DNA of 64,000 nt, from the NCBI RefSeq assembly GCF_025370935.1, contig NC_133493.1:3335831-3399830 (forward strand), given 5' to 3'. The notes below the pieces were generated by a model that did no database searches, was not told the DNA's origin, and saw only the letters and a program-made list of their open reading frames with translations. Below, piece by piece: positions 1 through 12,300 of the stretch (position 1 is its first letter; each line of letters starts with the position of its first letter). Position numbers and translations under genes: made by a program. Origin of the DNA: Choristoneura fumiferana. Lineage: Eukaryota; Arthropoda; Insecta; Lepidoptera; Tortricidae.

Positions 1-197
1 GTTGAAGACTGTCATTTGAAGATGGGGTGAATTAATCATTGAACTACAAACACAACTGCCTGCCACAGTAAGTAAAGAAAATCACAATATGTCCACTAAA
101 TATTTGATAGATGTGTCAGTGTCCAGAAGTTAAGTGCTTGTGACAGATCAAAGGTATATCTGAAAGGTAGACCTGTGTATAATCAAAACAGACTTAC

Positions 198-377
198 TGT
201 TGATGAGCAGACTGTCGTCGTGGTTCCTGGTGAAGCGCGGGTGGTGCGTGATGATGTTGTGGTTGTGGTACCAGACGGTGCGCGGCGCCGGCGCGCCCGC
301 GCATGCGCACGCCAGCAGCAGCGACCTGCCCACGCCCACTGACACTGTACCTCCCAGGGACGCCACCCCGGCCACCA
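198..377 (-). CDS. Dscam-like exon, first part of Ig10
   Basis: Exon 198-377 (180 nt) has a CCAG acceptor and an ACA|GTAAGT donor. It encodes the start of an Ig fold: the first conserved Cys lies in LLACACAG and the Trp follows in TVWYHN. It enters with one base from the FN4 exon (955-1115) and that junction is in frame, which places it as Ig10, the Ig domain between FN4 and FN5 in Dscam. A nearer alternative acceptor (exon high end 350) also exists, but only 377 keeps the phase with the FN4 exon. The second Cys of the domain must be in the next exon, outside the window. Confidence 0.85.
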
Positions 378-3300
378 CTGGAAACGTTCAGAACAATAAT
401 CGTTAGTATAATAATCACACCCCGGCCACCACTGCGGAAGACAAAATTAGTACTAGATCGTCATCACTTCCGAGGGATTTACCACGGCTACCACTGTGAA
501 AGATATACCTACTGTCTTAATTATCTTTAAGGGATACTATCCCGGCAACCCCTGGAGATTGAAAAGCCATAATATTTCCACGTATTCCCACTAAAATGAG
601 AGCGTCTAAATAGGTTCCACCTATCTCTACTAGTAGGAACAGGTGGAAAAAATCCATGTCAGTGCAGACAGCCTGGTAGGAATAGGTGGAACAGGGGTTT
701 TAACTTACTGAATCCCGTAGGGTTAATCCTGCTTATGTCTCCCGAGTTACCCTGTATATACTTCACAATATTTTCCTCCACCAAAAAGCTTATGATAAAA
801 CTAAGGGATGCTTGCTTCAGTCAGACACCGTAGTTTTTCAGTTTTGAACATTTCAATGTAAGAAAATTACTACTGAGTCAAAACATCAAATTTTTCTAGG
901 GATAACGAGTATGCCAAGACTTTTTTTGTTGTGTATGGTACGCCATCTTCTCACCTCTCGGCGAAGGCGTGTGAGACACCCGCCTGGTCGCCGCTCCCTC
1001 GCCGGCCCTGGTGCTGGCCGTGACCCAGGCTTCGTAGCTCCTGCCGGTGACCAGGTCTTTGACCTCAGCTGACGTCCGCAGGTCTTCAATGCGGTAGGTT
1101 TGAGGAGGGCCGTTACTGAAATGATTAGGCTTATGAAGCCGATAGCACAGTGCGAAAAGTCGAGTTTGTATTTCCATATTCGCCGGGTGGTACCTTCATG
1201 TACAATCAGTACCAATTTCTAACACAAAAATAAATATCTGATATGACTCTATTCTATATAAGGCAATCCTAATTTAAAACAGAACTTCTCAAGTTAGCAA
1301 TCGAGGGTTCCCTGGTCAAACCCGACTGTTGAAAAAGAACACTATATTAATATGCAGACAGCAGAAGTAAAAATTCGATTTTTTAAGAATTATTAGATCA
1401 AGTTATTGGTTTGACCAGGGAACTCTCGCAATGTATTTCAAATTGTCATAGTCTTGTCTTGTCTCAAATTGTAATCACTTGTCTTGTCTCTTTTATGATC
1501 AGACCCATATATCCGTTGTCCTCCAACCAACTAACCTGGACGTGGGTTTGACGTAGACTGTGTAATATAGCAGTTCTCCGTTGGGATGGTCGGGCTTCTT
1601 CCAGCTGACCAGGAGTGAGGAGCCTGAGAGGACCAGCACTTTGATGTCGGCTGGAGGACCGGGTACTAGAAAAATACAGGAGCTACTTATTTTCTTAACC
1701 TATAATCAAAACTACATAGGTAGCCAAAACTTAGTAAGCAATTTGGAACAGAAATGATTCTGCCTCAGAGGCGCCAGTGAAGAAGGGGTTTTTAGACGTA
1801 ACCAATCCACGTAGCAGATTGGTCTCGCAAACTCATTGTCGGTTTTGAACCTACTTCAGAGAGATTTTCTGCTGAAATCGACGCGTAAAAATGTCTAGTT
1901 TTATCTACTTACCATCTTGCAAAGTACCACAAACGATGGGGTACGAAAATGGCCCTGCGCCGTAGTTTGAGAACCCTGCCACCTTGATCGTGTAGTTCGT
2001 GAACTTCAGCAGCCCTTGTAGGTAGATTTCTGTGTGCAGGGCTGTCTGGTTGTACCATGCTCCTTCTGTAATCCCAAGATTGAAATCACTTGAGAACAAG
2101 TTTAGTAGTAGGTAAGTAGTAGTTTATGTAACACATATATTAATCAGTCTTACTCGTATTTCCTACCTGGATCCTGTAACGCAGGGATTCCTAGCACAGG
2201 ATCCAGAGCCGTAGACTATTGTTTATAAGCTTTTTATGCAATAAATTATTTTTCATTTTAATTTTTTCAATTTCGAATATAGAGATTTTAAGAGCAACAG
2301 TTCTCAATTAATTTGACGTTTTAAGTCCTCCAATCCAAACTATATTATGATCTGTATTTGAAATCAATCCGATCGCTATAATCTCAGAGCCATGAGCATG
2401 TATAGTTTGCCTTTAGTAACCATACACATAAACATTTTAAGTTAAATGAAAGCTTGGAAAGTTGGTGAGACGTAATTTATGGGTGCCTCCCACCCTTGCT
2501 ATGTCTTTAGGAGAAAGGAAATACCTTTTAGTTATAGCCCCTTCAGAAGTGAGGAGATCAGCAGAAGAACCAAAGTTACTGATACAGTTTGGAGAGTTGT
2601 CTGTCACACTCATGGCAGTGGGCAGGGCACGTTGCTCGTAAGACCGACGCCAATGACTCAGTAAGATTCTACTAGTAGGGTCTATACCTTAGGGTTTACG
2701 TAAACCGCAGGAGGGCGGCGGGAAGCTGGCGCTGCCAAGAGCGCAGTCAGCGGTACCGGCAATTGGAAATTTATGAAAGAATATTAGTTGTTCTTTTACA
2801 TATACAATTTACTCGCAAATGTGATGAAAAACATTGTATGTCGTATTTACGCTCCGCTGTGCCAGATGACTGCCATAGTGCATGCAGATGCAGGTGACTG
2901 TCTATTGGACGTCTTTCGGTGTCGATGACGGTACCTTCTGTGGCGTAGAGCACGGTGTACCCGACGAGAGAGCTGGCCGCGCCGGCGGCGAGCGGCTGCC
3001 AGCCCACGCGCAGCGACGTCGGCGACACCGCCGCGCACTCCGGCGACAGCGGGGCTTGCTCGGGGGCTGGGGAATCAAGCATAAAGGCCGATAATACCTA
3101 ATAAGCCGGATTCCTAAAAATATGGGTAAGTATTTCTCACTTTTGTGCACACAGTCACTTCCATGGATGACACTACCGCGGATGTAAAAATTCTTTGATT
3201 TGAAAAAAAAAACAATGTAAACAATGTTAATAATTACTTTACGATGAGTTCTCGTATCATATACAATTAATGAATCCATCATAAACATTACTACTTTCTG

Positions 3301-6300
3301 GATATAGAAAACGAAAATACATCCACAGTAGTGACATCCATGGAAGTGACTGTGTGCACAAAGATGAGAAATGCCCATGTTCCTTATAATTAGTTCATCA
3401 GCTAGATTTTCAAAAAATACTGGTATAAATTTTTTATTATTATTATTTTATTATTACTATTACTAGTAAATACAATGATGCAGTTCATTGTAACTTACCT
3501 CCCTCTCTGGTATCTTGAAACACTGGTATTGAAAATGGTCCCGATCCCGCACTGGTGAATCCTGCCACTGACACAGCGTACCTGTAGGTATTGATTGAGA
3601 CAGAATGAGCAAATAAGACAGAGAAAGCAGATAAACAGTTGTCAAAATGAGCTACACGCGATCCTACTGACAAGGCTTAGCAAGATAATAAATAATTAAG
3701 ATGGGGTGTAACCCATCCATACCATACAATTAATATTATAAATGCGAAAGTGTGTTTGTATGTTTGTCCGTCTTTCACGACGAAACGGAGCGACAAATCG
3801 ATGTGATTTTTGGCATAGAGATAGTTTATAGGCCAGATATAGTGAAATAGGCTACTTTTTATCCCCGAAAAATGCGCAGTTCCCGGGAGCGGCGCGCGAT
3901 AACCTAATTCCACGCGGGCGAAGCCGCGGACAAAAGCTAGTGCTAAAATAAAATAATTACAAGGTTTCGGACAATCTGCCCCTTCTGTCAGCCCATCTGT
4001 CAGCCCATCTGTTCGTCTGCTCGCAGCTTAGTCAAGAGACTGTTTGTGCTAGAAGGCTGCAATTAAGTACGGATGTACGGATATATAATTATTAAAGTCC
4101 TCTACATCGGTTTCAACGACGGTGACTAAAGAACTTATGATTTATTTCCTAACGAGAGTCTAGTCTCGATATGGCTGGCTAGAACACCTTAGTTTTAATT
4201 TTTAATTACGGGGTGCACAATTGGGTCTGTCTTTCGAAGTTTGGCGTTTGAGATCGTGCTTTCCTCACTCACGCTTCCATCACTCTCCGTTGCCTACCGA
4301 CTTCCGTTGCTTTTTAGGGATAAGCTTGCCTTTGCTCTCCTTTCTGTGTATTTGTATTTTTTTTTATGTGCAATAAAGAGTCTACATACATACAATGTTT
4401 CCTCCACGTTACTAACACCTACCTAGTGTTTTTCAGCAGTCCGCTGAGCAGCGCTTCTTGTTTACCGGATTGTTGTAGGACCTTTAGCGTTCTCGAATCG
4501 CTGTTATCAGACACTGTGACAGACAAATATACAATATAAGTTAAATCAACTTGGCTTGTTGCAAGGCCTGCGAACAGAGGGCAAATTGTCAAACTGGGCG
4601 CTTGCGATCACATGGATCACATTAATCATCTCTTTCTATCTTCATCCTATACAGAAACAATAGCGGTGAAAACGACTGTGAGTTAGAGTGCGTTATAGTA
4701 CATTGTGTCTTAAGGGCGGTAAATAAGTCATTACGACGTTCGTAATTCTAGTACCGCCCGTGCGACATACAATGTTTTTCATCACATTTGCGAGTAAAAT
4801 TGTATATTTGTAAAAGAAAAACTAATATTATATCAAAAATTGCCGATACCGCTGACTGCGCTCTTGGCAATCCGCAGCATGTGCATGGCGTGCGTGTGCA
4901 GCGCGCGCACGGAGCAGCAGCGCGTCATGCAGTAACAAACTCATTTACCGACCGCGGGCTTCATGACATGAAAATTAGTACTGGCAATGACTCATTTACC
5001 GACCACAGGTTTCATAACAAGCACATTAAGGTCGAGGGTTTTATTTGAGGGGTTGCAACCAAGGTAGCCTGCATGTTACGACACTGTTTACGAGCAAGTG
5101 TGATGAAAAATAATTAAGGCCTTAGGATTGTTACGATTTGATGATGATGATGACAGTAATAGAATGTTTGCTCTTCAAAATCTTAAAGTAATTCCTGCGC
5201 ACATATGTCAAAATTATGATGTAAGCCGTTAAAACTGACCTGAGCCGCCCTGTGGGACAGCTTTGACGTGGTACCCCACTATGACCCCGTTGTGAGTGTC
5301 CTTCAGCGGCGGCAGCCACGATACCCGCAGCTCGCCGGGGTTCTCAGTAGCTTCCACTTGCACGTTGTTGGGTGGAGAAGAAGGCGCTGAAAAAAAAGTT
5401 ATTTAAAAGCCACTTGACTTTGGTCTTTGACCTTGACCTTGACTTTAACCTTGACCTTGACGTTGACCTTGATTTTTATCATTCTATCTACTACATTACA
5501 TTCTAACAAAGTTAATCGCAGTAGCAAGCAATGTACAGTCGAGGAAACTAAGTCACGTACCATAGGGAACCTTTTCATTATAAATTGTAACGATTTCTTT
5601 GGCAAATGCATGCGATGTCAATATGATATTTGTAGTAAAAAGGTCTCACCCTGCGGCCCTGGTACGTAATTCAGTTTCTTCGACTGTACAGCTAAAATAT
5701 GGCTCAATAGGCGAGGGTTAAAAGCTAAGCCTAGTGCAAAATATATTTGATAAACAAGTTATACCTACACTACTTTTCGCTTGACAACAGCTGCAACAGC
5801 TACACGTACTTTTCAACAGTCACAAAATATTTTATTGGTCTTAGCCGAAGATTTACCTTTATTTTATTTATACATGCCCAGATACGAAATTTACGAGTGT
5901 GAGAAGTGCAAACGGTTTTTTTGGTACGCTTTTAAAAACTGATCCTCAAGATCGTGAAACCTAGTTTAAAGTGACAAAGTTACAAGTACACTTTGTATTT
6001 TGAAAAGCTCACCTTCCTCATGAGTCGTGAAATGCACAGGAGCCGTGTACAAGCTGATGCCGACCTGGTTACCAGTCGCCACCCGGACGCCGTATGCCGT
6101 CGCCGGCCGAAGGTTCTGAAGCTCCAAGCTTTGGCGCAGTTCTGATGCTTTTCTGGAAAATTTCGTGTACCTGTAATCCGGCTTGAAGGACTGTTAGCGC
6201 AAATGTTGTAGTGAGGAATGAAGGTGCGAACTATTTTTTGGAAAATTAACGTAGGTATTAGACATTTTTTTGGTAGACCGCTATTCTATTTACCCGTCGT

Positions 6301-9300
6301 AATCATGACGCTATTGACGTAAAGACTACGGTCTGCATTTGGGGACCGAAGTCCGAAGGAAAAGCGTCGGAAGTTGTATTTTGATGGTTGTGTTTATGCG
6401 TCCGAGTACTAAGAGTTGAGGAACTTCGATAGTGCTAACTATACTTAGTTCTGTGTCACAACAAGATGGCGCTAGGAGTTGCTACAAAGGTATTTAAATA
6501 AATGTATTTAAACAAGTTTAGGGGGATATACGTCTGCGATGTGGTGCTTCACTATAGGCCTTATAAATAGGCTCAGCTGCTCAGCGTGCTATGAGGGCTA
6601 TGCTCGGGGTTTCTCTACGGGATCGAATCAGAAATGAGGAGATGCGTAGAAGAACGAGGGTCACCGACATAGCCAAGCGCCTTAGCTTGAAGTAGCAATG
6701 GGCAGGCCATATGGCACGGAGAACAGATGGCCGTTGGGGCCGAAGAGCAGCGTAGGATGTCCACCAACGAAATGGATGGATGACCTGGTTAAAGCCAAGG
6801 GTTCACGGTGGATGCAGGCCGCTTCCAACCGACGCAACTAGGTGGGGGTCTATGGGGCTATGACCAACAGTGGTCGTCCTACGGCTGATATGATGGTGAT
6901 GAAGTTTATACCTGGTAACATTGAGAGTGACAGCATGGTCCCACATGGTGTAGAGCGACGGCACGTGCTGCAGCGCGTAGTACTGCGCGTGCGCACGCGG
7001 CGAGTCACGCCACGCCAGCGCCGCGCCGCGCGACGATACCGACTCCACGCGCAGGTCCGACGGAGGGGTGGGCGGCTCTGTGGGGACGACAGACAATTAG
7101 GAGTAATTAGGAGCGACAGCGACATCTGAGATAATACGGGCTGGGATAAAGAGCGTCATAGTTATATAATTATGACCCGTATTATATGTACAATATGATT
7201 TTTAATCCTTGATCACATACCAATTGTTCTAACAAATTGCAGTGACAAGGGTTTCTGTGACAGGTACCTGTACAAGTATAAAATTTATTTATTCCATTAA
7301 TTCACAGGGTTACTATTGTTAAAAGTTATTATGACAGGTTTTTTTAAATTGAAATATATTTTTTAAATTTTCCGCTATTTTCCAATGCCAAACTTACACT
7401 GGCCAGATGTGGGCCAAAATAACTTGTAATATTTTTAATTTTACACTCGTACAATTTAAATTGTTATGAAAATAAAATGAATTGAATTGTAAAAAAAAAC
7501 ACTAGAAAGCAAAAGTTCCCAGTTTGAAAAACTTACCTAAAATAGTGAGATGCACGTTGAAGCTGGCAGCACCGAAAGGGTTGCTGGCTCTGCACTGATA
7601 TAACCCCGCATCCGCTGTTTCTGAGTACTGCAGGGTTATTGTACTGATTACACCCAGCGCTGCCTTTGTTTCTGTGAGCTTTGCCCTGAGATCAGTTGTA
7701 TTCATTAAACTGATGAGTAACTAATTTATTGAATCAGGCGTTACGTTCTGAAGGTATATGAATGAACGAAAAAAACTTGTTCACCCGCGACCGTATGATT
7801 ATGATAGCTGCGTCTATGTAACTAATGCGTCTTCAATCTTCATGTAGCTCCTCCACACTGTCTCACACAAATCACACGAACCCAACCGTCACCAGCACCA
7901 ACTACACTTTTAGAACTCAACCACAGTTCATCCTGCAGGTGGTAGGACCTTGTGCAAGGTCCGCCCGGATTGCTACCACCATCTTGCTTGCTAATCCTGC
8001 CGTGAAGCAGCAGTGCTTGCACTGTTGTGTTTCGGCGTGGAGAGTAAGACAGCCGGTGAAATTACTGGTACTTGAGGTATCCCATCTTAGACCTCTAGGT
8101 TGGCAACGCATCTGCAATCCCCCTGGTGTTGCAGGTGTCTATGGGCAGTGGTGATCTCTTACCATCAGGAGACCCACTTGCTCGTTTGCCATCCAGTCGA
8201 ATAAAAAAAAGAGATAAGTAATTAACTACTGTGTTGAGTTCAAAACGCGTCCATGTAGCGTGGTGGTGATAGTTGGGTCTTTGTGATTTGTGTGTGGAGG
8301 TGGAGCACAAATCCACGTGTAAGAAAATACAGTCTCCGCTTTTATAGTCAGTTTTTCTCCCCACAAAACCATAATCAGGATGACTTGCCTGTGATGTCTG
8401 AAATCAACGATATTCCCGTCATGCGTCCAGGTGACCCTGATAGGCTCATCGCCAAGTGGCTTGCAGACCAAGTTGACCGAATGTCCGAGCCGTGACGTCA
8501 CGTTGGTAGATGATGACTCGAAGTGGACTGGCTCTGAAAATTAATATCAGATGTTTGAAAGAAGAATGACCACAGAAAATGAGTTCATGTTTCAATTGAT
8601 CCTTAGGTGGTAGAATATTATTTATGTAGGTATACAAAGTGGAAGCTTTTTCTTCAAGATGCAAAAATGTATATGTATAGAAGATACAGTCAAAGATGGA
8701 ACACGCTTGATCAGTAAATAAACATTGATTTCAAGATAGCTTCAAGATAGATAGATATTGCAGCGTTAAGGGATCACAGAAGCAGACAGAGGGTCCCACA
8801 CTTCAGCAGCTGCCCGGATAACAAAATACGAGAGAAAACCCTTTATGCCAATTTTAAGTTCGGTGACAAAAAGTAAAGACCCGAACTTCTTCTGGTTGAC
8901 CTGTGAAAAAAGGAGTTGGTGGAATAAGATGCACTTACTGTTAACACTCATCCAAACGGTCTTGCTGAGCGGCTGGCCGACTCCGTTTTCGACGTTACAC
9001 GAGTACAAACCCTCGTCTGCCAACGACACCTCCTCTATTACCAGGGTACCATTAGGCAGGCTGAGGATACCACCGCCGGCTAGCTCGAGGACTGGCTGCC
9101 AAGTGCCCAAAAGCGCTGGAATAGTGAGATTTGCCATCGTCATCCATTTTACTACGAAATTCTTTATTATTGTGTCGTTTTGTAGAGTTAAGATTATACT
9201 TGCAGTCAATTGGACACTCTTTGAATTAAGACCAAAAACTGTTGCAAAATCCGATAGGTAAATAATTTGAACCTACCATCTTTCTTCATCCAATGAACTT

Positions 9301-12300
9301 GCGGCTGTGGGTAACCGCTGGCACTGCAAGATACTGCACCTCTTCTGCCGAGCAGTAACGACGAGTTTGAAGGCTCTTCCAGCCACTTTGGTGCCACTGG
9401 AATTAATTTTTAGAAATAGCTTTAACAGGTTGTATGTTGATGAGGGCAGTTCTTTCTAGAATTACATTAAGGCTTCTGGAAATTTGATGAAAGGTAAGAT
9501 AAAGGGTGAGAGGAAGGATCAGTAAACTTTGTACGTAGGAAGTTAGTGAAAATATACCATATAGCTAACTACAGATAAAATAAGGGCGCCTGAGTAAAAC
9601 GTTTGAGCAGAAGACAAATGTTACCAATGTAATGAAGCAATAACAACAGAAACAGTGCAAGACGTGCTTTCAAATAAATAAGTACTTTGTGAGTTGTGAC
9701 TGATACCTTTGTTGTTCGTTGTTACCTTTAATATAAAGTTCCGTCGATCTATTGACTTTGGCGACGTGGTTAGATGCTACACACGTGTACACCCCACAGT
9801 GCTCTAAAGACACCTTCTTGATCACCAAAGCGCTAAAAAGTTCTGAGCTTCTTTCTACCACCTGAAATCGATCACAAAATTTAATTTCCAAAGAGCTATA
9901 CACCTAAAACTATGAACATATCAGTTAATACGATTTGCTTTATAATAATTTCAAATGATTTCTAGTAGATTATAAATAAGAAATAGATTCTTATTGGATT
10001 CTTATTTCGTGGTCTCTGAATTCCCTAAATTTTCTAACCTTCAAACCACTAGGTATCCTCTTCCCATCCTTCAACCACTCAAAGTGAATCGGCAAATCTC
10101 CACTCCTGACATTACAGTACACATTCACAATCTGTCCTTCCTGTAGATTGTTCCCTAGTAGCAAATCATCCAACACTGGTGCTTCTATAACTTGAATCTC
10201 GAAAGCTCTCCTTGCCATTTCACCAGAAGGGCTGGTAACAATGCAGGTGAATACAGCGCCATTTTCTTCTTTAGATACGTCGGTGAGTGTCAAGATGCCG
10301 TTTATGTTGACGGTAGGGGCGTTACGTTTTTGCTTAAAGTTTCGTTTGTATCGAGAATGGAATGGGTTCGAGTTTATCGTCTTGCCTTTGAATTCCCAGT
10401 CGATTTTACTGAAAAAATGTTTTGGATCTAAAGTAAGGCCAAGGAGATTTACTAAAGATAAATTATAGATAAGAATGAGATATTTGGTGCAAATTGGGCC
10501 AATTCCAGGGTAGACAGCAGCAGCGCGCCACCACCCCCCACGGCAGCGCTAGTTCTGCCGGTACCTATATATCGCCACGTTGTTGGACTTAATTGGTTTG
10601 GAGGCTTTGTAAGGGAAAGCGCATACAGTTGTGAGTACAACTGGTAATATTCGAAGTTTCATGCAGAGATCATTTATTTTTGCACGTTAGTGTGAATTTG
10701 CCCTAGGTCCGGTATTGGATGAGACCTTACCTTATAGGATACCCATAAAAAGGACATCTTAGGTTCACCGACTCGCCGCTTTGTACTTTTATTGGGGGCA
10801 ATGCTCTTATGTAGGGTGGGCCTGGAAAATACGAAAATTTACTACACGATGCAAATTTCCTGACCAATCTCATTGAAACACTCAAAGCACTGAAGAGCCA
10901 AAAGCGCCCATGTAAGATAAAATAAGGAAGCAGGCAAATTTCATACATTTCATATACCTGTCGAAGAAATCATAGTGAAATTGATTATGAAAAGGTTCCA
11001 TAATCAGATTTAGTTTCCTCTCCTGGACAAGGTATGATTGAAAGAAATCGTCGAAATGATAGGTGTGGGCAATTTCGCGAGGCTATATAATGGCGCTTTA
11101 CGGTGAATGAAAACATCGTGAGGAAAATTGCACACACCTCCACACCTGTGAAGTAATTCAATGGAAAACAAAAAAACTTTTAAAGCGCGAGGCCTCTCAG
11201 AGTGCAAGGCCACCCGTCACCCACTGTCTCCAAATTGTTGGATTTCGGTTATATATATATATATATCTACATTTGGTACAGGAGAGGTTGGAGTACCTAA
11301 GGCAGCGTTGTTTGCTTGATTTTGGTTTTATTGGAAATTTGTGGCAATCGATATTTAGGATTCTAAGGTGTCGCAGGTGGCGCCATCTAACAAATTTTAG
11401 CGGAACTTTTTCGATTACTCGCTATCGATCCATATCTGAGATCTTGGCTCAAGACTATAAAAGTACTATAAGAATAATATAATAACAGATGGCCGTTGAG
11501 GCCGAGGAGCTGTTGCATGAAGACCCCGGATCTGCAACCGCAGCGTAGGACGTTCACGAACGAAATGGCCGGATGACCTGGTTGAAGCCGCCCGATCACG
11601 TCACGGTGGATGCAGGCTGCTTCCAACCGAAGCAACTGGAGGTTTATGGGGAGGCCTATGTCCAACAGTGGACGTGCTACGACTGATCCCACTAATATTA
11701 TAAATGCGAAAGTTTGTAAGTCTGTTTGTTTGTTACTTCATCACGTCTAAACCGCTGAACCGATTTAGATGAAATTCGGTATACAGTTTGAGTCCCGGGG
11801 AAGGACATAGGATTCTTTTTGTCCCGAAAAATTGCAGTTCCCGCAGGATAGCGCTAACCGAATTCGACACGGACGGAGTCGCGGGTAACGGCTTGTATGA
11901 TTATAATAATGATGATAAGAAGAATATAGATAATCTCACCATAGACATCGAGCCTGTTCTCGTGACTGCTCGAATGCTCTCCCTCTGTCGCGATGCAGGA
12001 GTATAGGCCGCCATCTTCGACGCGCACGCGTGATATATTGAGCTGTGCTACTACTGAATTGTCTGACGTCATCAGCTGCCCTAGCGCGTATCTGGAACGT
12101 ACAGTCGACGTCATAAATAAGTCATCACTTTTCTACCTTGACGCTTTCAGTTGCTACACAATTTCGTATAGCTTTTCTGAAAAAATGACAAGGTACAAAA
12201 ATGATCACTTATTTATGACGTTGACTGTATAATTCTTGTATGAGTAAAATAAGTTACTGTTACAAATTTCATTTTTAATACAAGCTTTTTTTGCTGACTG

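Noticed and set aside
2902..3378. 158-codon minus-strand ORF
   Set aside because: It overlaps Dscam exon 2851-3066 in a different frame; the exon frame agrees with FN3 residues and splice phases.
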